64,000 bases of DNA from Streptococcus infantis (GTDB lineage Bacteria > Bacillota > Bacilli > Lactobacillales > Streptococcaceae). Positions within the stretch are counted from its first letter, which is position 1. Every line of letters begins with the position of its first letter. Below, one piece after another: positions 22,058 through 30,940 of the stretch. The position numbers and the translations under genes were made by a program. The DNA lies in contig NZ_CP046525.1 of assembly GCF_021497965.1 (NCBI RefSeq), positions 682,001-746,000 of the forward strand, given 5' to 3'. Under the pieces are notes generated by a model that had not been told where the DNA came from, searched no databases, and was given only the letters and a program-made list of their open reading frames with translations.

Positions 22058-23502
22058 TATTGAATCCTCTTTTCTAAGCGTTTAGCTAGTCTAGTTAGAA
22101 GAGTGATAATCACAAGGTAAAAGACTGCGAGAATTGCATACATTTTGAAACTTTGGTAATTACGAGCAATGATAATCTTTCCAGTTTGGAAAAGTTCAAC
22201 CAAACCGATTGCAGATACGATCGTTGTATCTTTCAAAGCGATAACAAATTGGTTAACGAAGTTTGGAAGCATGAGTTTGGTTGCTTGAGGCAAGACAATC
22301 TTACGCATGGTTTTTCCATATGAAATACCAAGACTTCGACTAGCTTCCATTTGTCCAACAGGAACGGCCTTAATACCACCACGAACAATTTCAGCGATGT
22401 AAGCTGCTGAGTTTAGGGAGAGGGCGATTGTACCAGCGACAAAGTCGTTGATTGGACTTTGTTGTCCTGTAAGGGACTCGATAAAGTTAGGAATGCCCCA
22501 GAAAATAAATGCTGCAAGAATCATCAAAGGAATTCCACGGATGACGTCAACAAAAATCTCTGAAATCAAACGAAGTGATTTATATGGGCTGACGCTAAAC
22601 ATACCAAAGATAATTCCGATGAAAATAGCGATGGCAAATGAAACAAGGGCTAAGGCAAGAGTAATTCCAAGGCCGTTAAGGAGTTGTTTGTAGTTATTTT
22701 TCAACAAGCCCCAAATAGTTGTCTCATCAGCAGTTGAAGTTGTCGTAGTAGAATCACTAGCTAGATACTTATCAAGAATCTTTTGGAATTCTCCATTTGC
22801 CTTAAGGTTTGCGAGTCCCTTGTTAAACTTCTCTAGCAATTCTGGATTGCTTCCTTTTTTTACTGCAAAGGCAGTTTCACCAATTGGAGTACCTGCGATT
22901 GGTGTTTTTAACTTTTGTCCTTGACTGATAGAGTATTTAATAACAGGTTCGTCGTCCATAACGGCATCAATTGAACCAGTATTTAAACTATCATACATAG
23001 ATGCAGCATCTGAAAAAGTTTTGATTTTGTAACCGTATTTACTTTGGTTCTCGTTTAGGAAGGTTTGTGAAGCAGTACCATTTTTCACACCTACAGTCTT
23101 ACCGTTCAAATCTTCATAAGAAGAAATAGTACTTGATTCCTTAACACCAAGAATAGTATTAGCTGTATAGTAAGAATCAGAGAAATCAAAGGTTTCTTTA
23201 CGAGCATCAGTCACTGACATACCTGCAATGATACCGTCTGCTTGTCCAGATTGGACTGCGTTAATAGCAGCGTCAAAACCAGGGTTGGTGATTTCTATTT
23301 CAAAGCCTTGGTCTTCAGCGATAGCCTTGATTAGATCCATATCGATACCAGTGTATTGGTTGCTTGAGTCCTGGAAAACAAATGGTGCAAATGACGAGTC
23401 ACTGGCAATGACATACTTGGTTTTCTCAGTATCAGCTTTTACTAGTCCTAATGAAAAAATAGGAAATAAAATAAGCAAATAAGCTAGAATTTTTTTCTTC
23501 AT
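22057..23502 (-). CDS. Fused amino-acid-binding protein/permease of ABC transporter
   Basis: A 481-residue fusion: signal peptide/anchor (1-23), a bac_3 family periplasmic-type binding domain (about 28-255, [16 protein letters not shown]...), then a HisM/GlnP-type permease domain (about 265-480) with several membrane segments and the EAA loop region [17 protein letters not shown]. This GlnPH fusion is normal in lactic streptococci. It forms the transporter with the ATPase downstream. CTGAAAGGAG precedes the ATG. Ligand not determinable from sequence. Confidence 0.9.
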   Translation of the reverse strand: MKKKILAYLLILFPIFSLGLVKADTEKTKYVIASDSSFAPFVFQDSSNQYTGIDMDLIKAIAEDQGFEIEITNPGFDAAINAVQSGQADGIIAGMSVTDARKETFDFSDSYYTANTILGVKESSTISSYEDLNGKTVGVKNGTASQTFLNENQSKYGYKIKTFSDAASMYDSLNTGSIDAVMDDEPVIKYSISQGQKLKTPIAGTPIGETAFAVKKGSNPELLEKFNKGLANLKANGEFQKILDKYLASDSTTTTSTADETTIWGLLKNNYKQLLNGLGITLALALVSFAIAIFIGIIFGMFSVSPYKSLRLISEIFVDVIRGIPLMILAAFIFWGIPNFIESLTGQQSPINDFVAGTIALSLNSAAYIAEIVRGGIKAVPVGQMEASRSLGISYGKTMRKIVLPQATKLMLPNFVNQFVIALKDTTIVSAIGLVELFQTGKIIIARNYQSFKMYAILAVFYLVIITLLTRLAKRLEKRIQ

Positions 23503-23530
23503 GTGATGTCTCCTTTCAGGGTATTTTCAA

Positions 23531-23559
23531 ATTATAGCAGAAATAATTGAATCCGGCAA
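23531..23559 (-). promoter_or_regulatory. Promoter of the amino-acid ABC operon
   Basis: Minus strand TTGCCG (23554-23559), 17-bp spacer ending TGc, TATAAT (23531-23536). Confidence 0.7.
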
Positions 23560-23643
23560 CCATTTTGTGTTTTTCGTGTCAGAAGATATGACATGCATTT
23601 AACAGAGATAGAAATTTGAGAAACAGAAAGTCTTTCCCTTTTA

Positions 23644-23652
23644 TGGTAAAAT
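23644..23652 (+). promoter_or_regulatory. Extended -10 promoter of uvrB
   Basis: TGGTAAAAT ends 30 bp before the chosen uvrB ATG; no strong -35. Confidence 0.55.
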
Positions 23653-23682
23653 AGAAATATAGAAAATGTGTATGAGGCTATT

Positions 23683-25671
23683 ATGATCAATAGAATTACA
23701 GACAACAAATTTAAACTTGTATCCAAATACCAACCTTCTGGGGACCAACCGCAGGCCATTGAGCAGTTGGTTGATAACATCGAAGGGGGTGAGAAAGCCC
23801 AAATCCTGATGGGTGCGACAGGTACAGGAAAGACCTATACCATGAGTCAAGTGATTGCGCAAGTTAATAAGCCAACCTTGGTCATTGCCCACAATAAGAC
23901 ACTAGCAGGCCAGCTCTATGGAGAGTTCAAGGAATTTTTCCCAGAGAATGCTGTTGAGTACTTCGTTTCTTACTATGATTACTACCAGCCAGAAGCTTAT
24001 GTGCCCTCTAGCGATACCTATATCGAAAAAGATAGTTCGGTCAATGACGAGATTGATAAGCTCCGCCACTCAGCAACATCAGCTTTGTTGGAGCGTAATG
24101 ATGTTATCATTGTAGCATCTGTTTCTTGTATCTATGGTTTGGGTTCTCCGAAGGAATATGCTGATAGTGTGGTAAGTTTGCGTCCAGGTCTTGAGATTTC
24201 TCGTGACAAACTGCTCAATGATTTGGTTGACATTCAGTTTGAACGCAACGACATCGATTTTCAGCGTGGAAGATTCCGTGTGCGTGGGGATGTGGTGGAG
24301 ATTTTCCCAGCCTCTCGGGATGAACATGCTTTTCGCGTAGAGTTTTTCGGCGATGAGATCGATCGCATCCGTGAAGTCGAAGCTCTGACAGGGCAAGTTC
24401 TGGGCGAAGTGGATCATTTGGCGATTTTCCCAGCCACTCACTTTGTGACCAATGATGACCACATGGAAGTAGCGATTGCTAAGATCCAGGCCGAGTTGGA
24501 GGAGCAGTTAGCTCTCTTTGAGAAGGAAGGTAAGCTCCTTGAAGCCCAGCGTTTGAAACAGCGTACTGAGTATGATATTGAGATGCTCCGTGAAATGGGT
24601 TATACAAATGGTGTCGAAAACTACTCCCGTCACATGGATGGACGAAGCGAAGGAGAGCCTCCGTATACGCTTCTTGATTTCTTCCCTGATGATTTTTTGA
24701 TTATGATAGATGAGAGCCACATGACCATGGGACAGATTAAGGGCATGTATAATGGAGACCGTTCTCGTAAGGAAATGTTGGTTAATTATGGTTTCCGTTT
24801 ACCTTCTGCCCTAGACAACCGTCCTCTTCGTCGGGAAGAGTTTGAAAGTCATGTTCACCAGATTGTCTACGTTTCAGCGACACCTGGTGATTACGAGATG
24901 GAACAAACAGACACTGTGATTGAGCAAATCATCCGTCCGACTGGTCTTTTGGATCCAGAGGTAGAAGTGCGTCCAACTATGGGACAGATTGATGACCTCT
25001 TAGGTGAAATCAATGCCCGTGTTGAAAAGAACGAGCGTACCTTTATTACTACCTTGACCAAGAAAATGGCAGAAGATTTGACTGACTATTTCAAAGAAAT
25101 GGGCATCAAAGTCAAGTACATGCACTCGGATATCAAGACCTTGGAGCGAACGGAGATTATTCGTGATTTGCGTTTAGGAGTCTTTGATGTCTTGGTTGGA
25201 ATCAACCTCCTTCGCGAAGGGATTGACGTACCAGAGGTAAGTTTGGTTGCCATTCTTGATGCAGACAAGGAAGGTTTCCTCCGTAATGAACGTGGTCTTA
25301 TCCAAACCATCGGTCGATCTGCTCGTAATAGTGAAGGTCATGTCATCATGTATGCTGATACTATGACTCAATCTATGCAAAAAGCTATCGATGAAACAGC
25401 CCGTCGTCGTAAAATTCAGATGGCCTATAATGAAGAGCATGACATTATTCCAAAAACCATTAAGAAGGAAATCCGTGACCTTATTTCTGTCACAAAAGCT
25501 GTGGCTAAGGAAGAAGACAAGGAAGTCGATATCAATAGCCTCAACAAACAGGAGCGCAAAGAACTAGTCAAGAAACTGGAAAAACAAATGCAAGAAGCCG
25601 TCGAAGTGCTTGACTTTGAGTTGGCAGCGCAAATACGTGATATGATGCTGGAAGTCAAGAGTTTGGACTAG
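23683..25671 (+). CDS. uvrB: Excinuclease ABC subunit B
   Basis: Damage-verifying helicase-like subunit of nucleotide excision repair. The 662 residues show Walker [11 protein letters not shown], the [12 protein letters not shown] beta-hairpin region, DExH-type IDESHMT, helicase motifs V-VI ([21 protein letters not shown]) and the C-terminal UVR domain that contacts UvrC. The start at MINRITDN (23683) follows GAGG; the frame upstream to 23668 would overlap that site. Motif VI has Ser where I expect Ala (IGRAARN). Confidence 0.96.
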   Translation: MINRITDNKFKLVSKYQPSGDQPQAIEQLVDNIEGGEKAQILMGATGTGKTYTMSQVIAQVNKPTLVIAHNKTLAGQLYGEFKEFFPENAVEYFVSYYDYYQPEAYVPSSDTYIEKDSSVNDEIDKLRHSATSALLERNDVIIVASVSCIYGLGSPKEYADSVVSLRPGLEISRDKLLNDLVDIQFERNDIDFQRGRFRVRGDVVEIFPASRDEHAFRVEFFGDEIDRIREVEALTGQVLGEVDHLAIFPATHFVTNDDHMEVAIAKIQAELEEQLALFEKEGKLLEAQRLKQRTEYDIEMLREMGYTNGVENYSRHMDGRSEGEPPYTLLDFFPDDFLIMIDESHMTMGQIKGMYNGDRSRKEMLVNYGFRLPSALDNRPLRREEFESHVHQIVYVSATPGDYEMEQTDTVIEQIIRPTGLLDPEVEVRPTMGQIDDLLGEINARVEKNERTFITTLTKKMAEDLTDYFKEMGIKVKYMHSDIKTLERTEIIRDLRLGVFDVLVGINLLREGIDVPEVSLVAILDADKEGFLRNERGLIQTIGRSARNSEGHVIMYADTMTQSMQKAIDETARRRKIQMAYNEEHDIIPKTIKKEIRDLISVTKAVAKEEDKEVDINSLNKQERKELVKKLEKQMQEAVEVLDFELAAQIRDMMLEVKSLD

Positions 25672-25683
25672 TAGGAGGGAAGA

Positions 25684-26181
25684 ATGAAGATTATCATTAA
25701 AACAATGGAAACTCCTGAAGAGATAGAAGGAAAATCTCTCGTTCATTGGCAAACGTGGAGAGAGGCTTATGACAATCTTTTACCCGCGGAATATCAGGAG
25801 ACGATGACATTAGATAGATGTCGTTTCTTTAGTCAAAAGTATCCAGAAAATACCTTGATTGCGATGGATGGAAAGAAGGTCGTTGGATTTATCAGCTATG
25901 GAAATTTTTGTGATGCAGCCATTCAAGCTGGTGAAATCATCGCCTTATATGTTTTAAAAGATTACTATGGAAAAGGTGTGAGTAAACAGTTAATGCATGC
26001 TGCATTTGCTGCTCTCGATCATTTCTCTGAAATTTATTTATGGGTATTGAAAGATAATAAGCGAGCCATTGCTTTCTATCAAAAAATGGGTTTTACTTTT
26101 GATGGTCAAGAAAAAATACTTGAACTTGGAAAACCTGTTAAGGAATTGCGGATGATGTGTTCTTCAAATAAAAAGTCCTAA
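25684..26181 (+). CDS. GNAT-family N-acetyltransferase
   Basis: A 165-residue acetyltransferase with the GNAT core: IALYVLKDYYGKGVSKQLMHAA (acetyl-CoA pyrophosphate-binding loop, about residues 80-101) followed by the typical N-x2-A-x-x-FY-x-K-x-GF segment (NKRAIAFYQKMGF). Substrate unknown. It follows uvrB by 12 bp with AGGAGGG as ribosome site, so it is probably co-transcribed with uvrB, although a repair role is not implied. Confidence 0.85.
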   Translation: MKIIIKTMETPEEIEGKSLVHWQTWREAYDNLLPAEYQETMTLDRCRFFSQKYPENTLIAMDGKKVVGFISYGNFCDAAIQAGEIIALYVLKDYYGKGVSKQLMHAAFAALDHFSEIYLWVLKDNKRAIAFYQKMGFTFDGQEKILELGKPVKELRMMCSSNKKS

Positions 26182-26277
26182 AGGAAGTCCCTATCAATCT
26201 TTGAAACATTATCAATTAATCAAGTATAAAAAGTGAAATAGATAGAATGAAACAAAGAGATGAAGGAGAAGAAGAAA

Positions 26278-26307
26278 ATGGGGAAAATTCACTCAAATGA
26301 AAAATAA
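26278..26307 (+). CDS. Nine-codon ORF overlapping the next gene; possible frameshifted start
   Basis: An ATG with an excellent ribosome site (GAAGGAG) opens MGKIHSNEK and stops in an A-rich tract. The larger frame starting at 26297 has no ribosome site of its own. One extra A in the GAAAAAT tract would join MGKIHSNEK to the NNRRK of the larger frame, so this may be the true N-terminus broken by a one-base indel, or a coupling mini-cistron. Confidence 0.4.
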   Translation: MGKIHSNEK

Positions 26308-26797
26308 TAGAAGAAAATTAAATACAAAAAAGAATCTATCAAGGCAAGAAGTTTTTCAGTCCTGGCTAGATTCTCATAAAATTATAGGCTTTTTCCTGAT
26401 CCTTGGTCTCATCTTAGGAATAGGAATAGGTATCAATCTTATTTTTAATAGTCTTCCTATTCCGTCGCCCTATAGAGATATCAACTATAGTTTTCCAATA
26501 TATATAAATATTTTTTGTCTGGTATATCGATTATTTGACTATTGGTTCCTAGACTTGACTAGGACAAGAATGACGATAAAAAGATATGCAGATTTATTTA
26601 TCTATCTTAATAGTATCGGTTTAATAGTTCATCTCTTTATTGGGATTGGTGGGAAAAATAGTAAAGGAATTTTGCCATCTCTCTTATCCCTAGATCGCCG
26701 CTATATTTGGTTTCCTATAGCATCCTATCTGATCTTTTTCAGTTTGGCATTTATTATAACTCTAGTAATGAAATATATTGAAAAGAAAAGGAGTTAA
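26297..26797 (+). CDS. Hypothetical membrane protein (four hydrophobic segments)
   Basis: I do not recognise this 166-residue protein. It has a basic N-terminus (KNNRRKLNTKKNLSRQ), then about four hydrophobic segments (near 30-50, 67-82, 95-115 and 135-157) and ends with EKKRS, typical of a small integral membrane protein. It precedes another membrane gene by 2 bp. Base composition is more A+T-rich than uvrB. The start lacks a ribosome site; see the overlapping mini-ORF. Confidence 0.6.
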   Translation: MKNNRRKLNTKKNLSRQEVFQSWLDSHKIIGFFLILGLILGIGIGINLIFNSLPIPSPYRDINYSFPIYINIFCLVYRLFDYWFLDLTRTRMTIKRYADLFIYLNSIGLIVHLFIGIGGKNSKGILPSLLSLDRRYIWFPIASYLIFFSLAFIITLVMKYIEKKRS

Positions 26798-26799
26798 TC

Positions 26800-27234
26800 A
26801 TGACGAAACATCTAACTGTTTTTAGAATTATTTACCTTTTGTTCCTGGTATTTGTACTGATTCATTTTATCTTAGGTTTGTTCGGTTTAGCTTTTACACC
26901 TATCGTGTGGAATATCTGGTTTTTGGCCCTTGGCTTAACCTTGTTTATTCATCCATGGACAATCTTCTATAAAACTAGAATTTTTCAATGGCATCATCTT
27001 ATTTTTCAGGCTCTCAGTGGTTTTTTTGCACTTTTAATCTGGTTGATGATATTCTTTTTCCTATCTTTCATTCCAGACTCATCGATTCCTGTCAGTATAG
27101 ACTATCAAGTTAATACTAAAGACAAGGAGATAAGGATTAATAGAGGATCTTTTCTTGATGATATTCGAGAATATCACGACTGGATTAATCCTTTGATTAT
27201 GAAATCTAAAGTTAAGTATAAGATAGAAAATTAA
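26800..27234 (+). CDS. Hypothetical membrane protein (three to four hydrophobic segments)
   Basis: Unrecognised 144-residue protein. Hydrophobic segments cover about residues 8-32, 36-52 and 64-90; the rest (about 95-144) is a hydrophilic tail with a DKEIRINRGSFLDDIREYHDW stretch that may form a small soluble domain. AAAGGAG lies before the ATG. It starts 2 bp after the previous membrane gene, so the two probably work or are expressed together. No function is claimed. Confidence 0.65.
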   Translation: MTKHLTVFRIIYLLFLVFVLIHFILGLFGLAFTPIVWNIWFLALGLTLFIHPWTIFYKTRIFQWHHLIFQALSGFFALLIWLMIFFFLSFIPDSSIPVSIDYQVNTKDKEIRINRGSFLDDIREYHDWINPLIMKSKVKYKIEN

Positions 27235-27253
27235 AGATTAGAAAGTGGGTCCT

Positions 27254-27721
27254 ATGTCTCGAGCACAATTAACCATTCTTACCAATATTTGTTTGATTGA
27301 AGACCTTGAAAAGCGGCGCGTGGTTATGCAGTATCGATCACCTGAAACCAACCACTGGTCTGGCTACGCTTTTCCAGGAGGTCATGTTGAAAATGGAGAG
27401 GCTTTTGCAGAGTCAGTTATCCGAGAAATCTATGAAGAGACAGGTCTGACAATCCAAAATCCTCAACTGGTTGGCATTAAAAATTGGCCACTGGATACAG
27501 GTGAGCGCTACATTGTCTTTTGTTACAAGGCGACTGAGTTTACTGGTACTCTCCGTTCTTCAGAAGAAGGAGAAGTCTCTTGGGTACAAAAAGACCAGAT
27601 TCCAAATTTGGATCTGGCCTATGATATGTTACCTTTGATGGAGATGATGGAAGCTCCAGACAAGTCTGAATTTTTTTATCGTCACCGTACAGAAGACGGA
27701 TGGGAAAAGGAAATATTCTAA
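27254..27721 (+). CDS. Nudix hydrolase (SP1235-type, MutT family)
   Basis: A 155-residue Nudix pyrophosphatase with an intact Nudix box GHVENGEAFAESVIREIYEE plus TGL (about residues 41-63). It closely resembles, from memory, the pneumococcal MutT/Nudix protein of known structure (PDB 2B06, SP1235). Annotated in relatives as 8-oxo-dGTP diphosphatase, but the substrate is not proven by sequence. The ATG at 27254 is chosen over the GTG at 27245. It is convergent with niaR and overlaps its end by 3 bp. Confidence 0.88.
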   Translation: MSRAQLTILTNICLIEDLEKRRVVMQYRSPETNHWSGYAFPGGHVENGEAFAESVIREIYEETGLTIQNPQLVGIKNWPLDTGERYIVFCYKATEFTGTLRSSEEGEVSWVQKDQIPNLDLAYDMLPLMEMMEAPDKSEFFYRHRTEDGWEKEIF

Positions 27722-28233
27722 TCTTTGACTAAATAACCTAGCTGATCCAAGGCCTTCTCGATATAGAGGAGGTCTTGTTTGCTTTCAGCCTCAACCAAAT
27801 GGTAGTGTATTCCATCTGTTAATTCTGATAGGGGGCGAAAATCTGAAGATTCAGCTTGGTTTAAAAAGTGTTCTACATCTCGTCTACAACTCAACTTAAG
27901 AAGGGTTTCAATTTCTCCGTAGACAGGATGGTCAATGAGAATATTTTGTACCCGACCTCCGTTATCAACAATAGCAAGTAGTTCTTGTTCCATGTCTTCC
28001 TCTTTGTGTTTAACCTTAAAGAGTTTGTGAACAAAAGGATTGGCTTTATTTTCTTTATATATATAGCCACGATTGGTTGATAGAATAGGAGCTCCATTAG
28101 CACGCAGCACAGCGATATCCTGAACAATGATCTGTCGAGTCACGTGAAAATATTCTGCTAAACTTTGGCCATTCATTGGCTTTTGAGCTTCCTTTAAAAG
28201 TTGAATAAGTGCTTCTTTTCGGTCTTTAGTCAT
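27718..28233 (-). CDS. niaR: NiaR, niacin-responsive transcription repressor
   Basis: A 171-residue repressor with an N-terminal HTH_11 winged helix (about 5-55) and a C-terminal 3H domain whose conserved histidines are visible in FVHKLF, DHPVYG and GIHYHLVEA; this domain binds nicotinic acid with a metal. It lies directly downstream of niaX in the same operon, and a palindromic operator overlaps the operon's transcription start, implying self-control by niacin supply. Confidence 0.9.
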   Translation of the reverse strand: MTKDRKEALIQLLKEAQKPMNGQSLAEYFHVTRQIIVQDIAVLRANGAPILSTNRGYIYKENKANPFVHKLFKVKHKEEDMEQELLAIVDNGGRVQNILIDHPVYGEIETLLKLSCRRDVEHFLNQAESSDFRPLSELTDGIHYHLVEAESKQDLLYIEKALDQLGYLVKD

Positions 28234-28244
28234 GATTTACTTTC

Positions 28245-28772
28245 TTAATGGCGTTTTTTTAAAGCTTTGTAAACAGCTAATGCTAAGTAATAGTCTATCA
28301 TACTATGAACAATAGTTCCAAAACCAACTAATACAAACAAGACGTAGAACATATTTTTTAAGTCTGTTCCTGTACTAGCATAAAAGATGATACAAGCAAA
28401 GACTTCCGCGATAGCATGTACTAAACCAAGTACAAAGTTAAAAATCAAGGAAGATTTCTTGTTGTCCAAGGTTTGAGGATATTTTTGAAGGTAGAAAGCT
28501 CCCAGGGTTCCAAAGAAGATATGAGAGAAGGCGCGAAGTACGATGACAATTGGATAACCCGCTAGCAGGAAGCCGATACTAGAAGCAACGATGACAAAAA
28601 TTGCCATCCAAGGCGAGAGAAACATAGCGATAAAAATAGCTACGTGACTTCCAAGAGTGTAGGAAGCGGGTGGGATAACGATTTTAAATGGCATCACTAA
28701 AGGAATCAAAATAGCGATAGCTGTCAGCAATGCGGTTAAAGTCATGAATTGGGTTTTCTTTTTTGTATTCAT
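28245..28772 (-). CDS. niaX: NiaX, niacin ECF transporter S component
   Basis: Membrane substrate-binding component (ECF S subunit) for nicotinic acid/nicotinamide, used with the shared EcfAA'T module encoded elsewhere. The 175 residues form about six hydrophobic segments. The family assignment comes from the overall sequence and from linkage to niaR, 11 bp downstream. Streptococci cannot make NAD de novo, so this is the entry route for its precursor. It is the first gene behind the NiaR operator. Confidence 0.9.
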   Translation of the reverse strand: MNTKKKTQFMTLTALLTAIAILIPLVMPFKIVIPPASYTLGSHVAIFIAMFLSPWMAIFVIVASSIGFLLAGYPIVIVLRAFSHIFFGTLGAFYLQKYPQTLDNKKSSLIFNFVLGLVHAIAEVFACIIFYASTGTDLKNMFYVLFVLVGFGTIVHSMIDYYLALAVYKALKKRH

Positions 28773-28787
28773 AATAACTCCTTATAT

Positions 28788-28799
28788 CTGTATATACAG
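28788..28799. promoter_or_regulatory. NiaR operator
   Basis: Perfect 12-bp palindrome CTGTATATACAG placed across the predicted transcription start of niaX-niaR, 15 bp upstream of the niaX ATG. Position and linkage indicate a NiaR-binding site. Confidence 0.7.
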
Positions 28800-28803
28800 T
28801 TGT

Positions 28804-28832
28804 ATAGTATACTAAATATTTTTCCCCGTCAA
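28804..28832 (-). promoter_or_regulatory. niaX-niaR promoter
   Basis: Minus strand TTGACG (28827-28832), 17-bp spacer, TACTAT (28804-28809). Confidence 0.65.
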
Positions 28833-28909
28833 GAGAGAAATTGAATTTTGAGGAAAAAATAGTTAAAATAAAGTAAAGTAAAGTATCTTAGAAAGAGCAG
28901 AGAGTCAAG

Positions 28910-29308
28910 ATGATAGATATTCTTTATCCAATTTTTATCATTCATTACATATCTAAGCAGAAAAAAATAAGATTCAAAGTATCAAAATTCACAACATTTA
29001 CAGCCTATTGTTTTTTGATTATATCTTTAATTAGAATTGCATTTGGATCCTTAGGACTATTCCTTTTCTCGATTCCCATATTCGGTTTCCTCTATTTTGC
29101 AGTTATAGGTGAAATTCTTTTTCATATTAGCATCATTTACGGAATCATTTTACTTTTCTTGTCCTTAACGCTATTCCTAGACAGTCAAAAAAGTAATCAA
29201 GATATCCAAATGACAGAAAATACTCCGTTTATATTTCATGTCCTAATGTTAGCATTTCATGCGCTCTTAATCTATACTACCTTGGTACCAATCTTTTCAA
29301 TTCAATGA
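28910..29308 (+). CDS. Hypothetical membrane protein
   Basis: Unrecognised 132-residue protein with about four hydrophobic segments (near 28-50, 52-68, 70-90, 108-130) separated by short polar loops. It stands alone between the niaX promoter and the rplJ leader. A weak AGAGAG ribosome site precedes the ATG. Sequence is A+T-rich, like the other two orphan membrane genes of this stretch. No motif gives a function. Confidence 0.55.
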   Translation: MIDILYPIFIIHYISKQKKIRFKVSKFTTFTAYCFLIISLIRIAFGSLGLFLFSIPIFGFLYFAVIGEILFHISIIYGIILLFLSLTLFLDSQKSNQDIQMTENTPFIFHVLMLAFHALLIYTTLVPIFSIQ

Positions 29309-29383
29309 TAAAATCTAAGTATTTTCTTCCATAAACATCAGTAGAAGCAGGACAAAAAATAATCATTTTTTTTACAAAAAGAC

Positions 29384-29412
29384 TTGCTTTGAAGTAACAA
29401 GTGTGATATACT
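29384..29412 (+). promoter_or_regulatory. rplJ-rplL promoter
   Basis: TTGCTT (29384-29389), 17-bp spacer ending TGa, TATACT (29407-29412). Confidence 0.8.
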
Positions 29413-29418
29413 TATACA

Positions 29419-29575
29419 CGGTTTGAAAAAACTGCCTAAGACAGTAGGGGAGCTAGACTCATAAATATCCTACCGAGGACAAAACGTATCATGTAAAAAG
29501 AAGCGTATTGTACTTTCGTGTCTAGGTTTGGGCGCGTTTTTCTTTTGGAAAAATTCCCCAAGCAAAATAATTACG
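29419..29575 (+). promoter_or_regulatory. Ribosomal protein L10 leader
   Basis: The roughly 170-nt untranslated leader upstream of rplJ contains the segment CTCATAAATATCCTACCGAGGA and following stems typical of the L10 leader, where excess L10(L12)4 complex binds the mRNA and represses its own synthesis. Recognised by position and core sequence; folding was not computed. Confidence 0.75.
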
Positions 29576-29590
29576 GAGGTGAACACACTA

Positions 29591-30091
29591 ATGAGTGAAG
29601 CAATTATTGCTAAGAAAGCGGAACTAGTTGACGTAGTAGCTGAGAAAATGAAAGCTGCTGCATCAATCGTCGTTGTAGACGCTCGTGGTTTGACAGTTGA
29701 ACAAGATACAGTTCTTCGTCGTGAGCTTCGTGGAAGCGAAGTTGAGTATAAAGTTATTAAAAACTCAATCTTACGTCGTGCAGCTGAAAAAGCTGGTCTT
29801 GAAGATCTTGCATCTGTTTTTGTTGGACCATCTGCAGTAGCATTTTCTAACGAAGATGTTATCGCACCAGCGAAAATCTTGAACGACTTTGCTAAAAACG
29901 CTGAAGCACTTGAAATCAAAGGTGGTGCAATCGAAGGCGCTGTCGCATCAAAAGAAGAAATCGTTGCTCTTGCAACTCTTCCAAACCGCGAAGGACTTCT
30001 TTCTATGCTCCTTTCTGTACTTCAAGCGCCAGTTCGCAACGTTGCTCTTGCAGTCAAAGCGGTTGCAGACAACAAAGAAGACGCAGCTTAA
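29591..30091 (+). CDS. rplJ: 50S ribosomal protein L10
   Basis: Stalk base protein that anchors L7/L12 dimers. The 166 residues are normal length, with [11 protein letters not shown] and [12 protein letters not shown] near the rRNA-binding N-terminus and the helical L12-binding C-terminus. The ATG at 29591 (MSEAIIAKK) follows ACGGAGGTGA; the open frame upstream to 29528 runs through the structured leader and is not used. First gene of rplJ-rplL. Confidence 0.97.
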   Translation: MSEAIIAKKAELVDVVAEKMKAAASIVVVDARGLTVEQDTVLRRELRGSEVEYKVIKNSILRRAAEKAGLEDLASVFVGPSAVAFSNEDVIAPAKILNDFAKNAEALEIKGGAIEGAVASKEEIVALATLPNREGLLSMLLSVLQAPVRNVALAVKAVADNKEDAA

Positions 30092-30097
30092 TCATAA

Positions 30098-30112
30098 GCT
30101 ACGCAGCGTAGC
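30098..30112 (+). repeat. Palindrome in the rplJ-rplL spacer
   Basis: GCTACGCAGCGTAGC: perfect arms around a small loop, 6 nt after the rplJ stop and without a T run, so it may be an mRNA processing or stability element rather than a terminator. Confidence 0.4.
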
Positions 30113-30167
30113 CTAGCTACAAAAAATTATAAAAATTAAAATTAAACTTATTTTGGAGGAAATAACA

Positions 30168-30536
30168 ATGGCATTGAACATTGAAAACATTATTGCTGAA
30201 ATTAAAGAAGCTTCAATCCTTGAATTGAACGACCTTGTAAAAGCTATCGAAGAAGAATTTGGTGTAACTGCAGCTGCTCCTGTAGCTGTTGCTGCAGCTG
30301 GTGCTGCTGACGCTGGTGCTGCTAAAGACTCATTTGACGTTGAATTAACAGCTGCTGGTGACAAAAAAGTTGGCGTTATCAAAGTTGTACGTGAAATCAC
30401 TGGTCTTGGACTTAAAGAAGCTAAAGAACTTGTTGATGGTGCACCAGGTGTCATCAAAGAAGGCGTTCCAACTGCAGAAGCTGAAGAAATCAAAGCTAAA
30501 TTGGAAGAAGCTGGAGCTTCAGTTACTCTTAAATAA
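30168..30536 (+). CDS. rplL: 50S ribosomal protein L7/L12
   Basis: Stalk protein that recruits translation GTPases; present in several copies per ribosome. The 122 residues show the dimerising N-terminus, an Ala-rich hinge ([19 protein letters not shown]) and the C-terminal domain [10 protein letters not shown]-like ([20 protein letters not shown]). The ATG at 30168 follows TTGGAGG; the frame upstream to 30153 would cover that site. Codon use is highly biased, as expected for an abundant protein. Confidence 0.97.
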   Translation: MALNIENIIAEIKEASILELNDLVKAIEEEFGVTAAAPVAVAAAGAADAGAAKDSFDVELTAAGDKKVGVIKVVREITGLGLKEAKELVDGAPGVIKEGVPTAEAEEIKAKLEEAGASVTLK

Positions 30537-30571
30537 TAGAGTGACTACATTTGTAGCTTAAAAATATGATT

Positions 30572-30606
30572 AAACCACTATTCTTAGGATTAGTGGTTTT
30601 TCTTTT
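30572..30606 (+). terminator. rplJ-rplL terminator
   Basis: AAACCACTA pairs with TAGTGGTTT over 9 bp, then TTCTTTTG. Confidence 0.85.
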
Positions 30607-30679
30607 GTTCGAAAAGTGTTACAAGAACAATAGTTGTTCTATCTTTAGATTATTTAGTAGTGATTCCTTATGTAAAAAA

Positions 30680-30708
30680 TTTACTTTTTAATTCCTTTCT
30701 GTTATAAT
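30680..30708 (+). promoter_or_regulatory. glyQS promoter
   Basis: TTTACT (30680-30685), 17-bp spacer, TATAAT (30703-30708). Confidence 0.75.
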
Positions 30709-30711
30709 AGA

Positions 30712-30905
30712 TGGCAAGAAAGAATATCTTATCAGTAGATCCTAAGCGAGCCTGTGGTAGTGGGAGTCAGGTGGTTAAGAGATAAGTGTGGCGCTTTTGG
30801 TATTTTAATAAAAGTAATGAAGTAATAAATTAGGGTGGAACCGCGTTTCTGACGCCCCTAGGTCAAACGACTTAGGAGCAAAGACACGGTTCTTTTTGTA
30901 TCCTG
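30712..30905 (+). promoter_or_regulatory. T-box leader of glyQ (tRNA-Gly riboswitch)
   Basis: About 190 nt with a stem-I loop-E motif AGTAGA near the start and the T-box sequence AGGGTGGAACCGCG at 30832-30845. The terminator form pairs AACCGCGTTTCT with AAAGACACGGTT before CTTTTT; inner pairing is CTAGGTC/GACTTAG. Uncharged tRNA-Gly would stabilise the antiterminator and switch on glycyl-tRNA synthetase. I could not place the specifier codon with confidence. Confidence 0.92.
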
Positions 30906-30940
30906 AGTCGGACACCATCATATAGAAAAAGGAGTAAAAT

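Noticed and set aside
29528-29590. N-terminal extension of rplJ (MGAFFFWKN...)
   Set aside because: It would translate through the L10 leader; the ATG at 29591 has the ribosome site GGAGGTGA.
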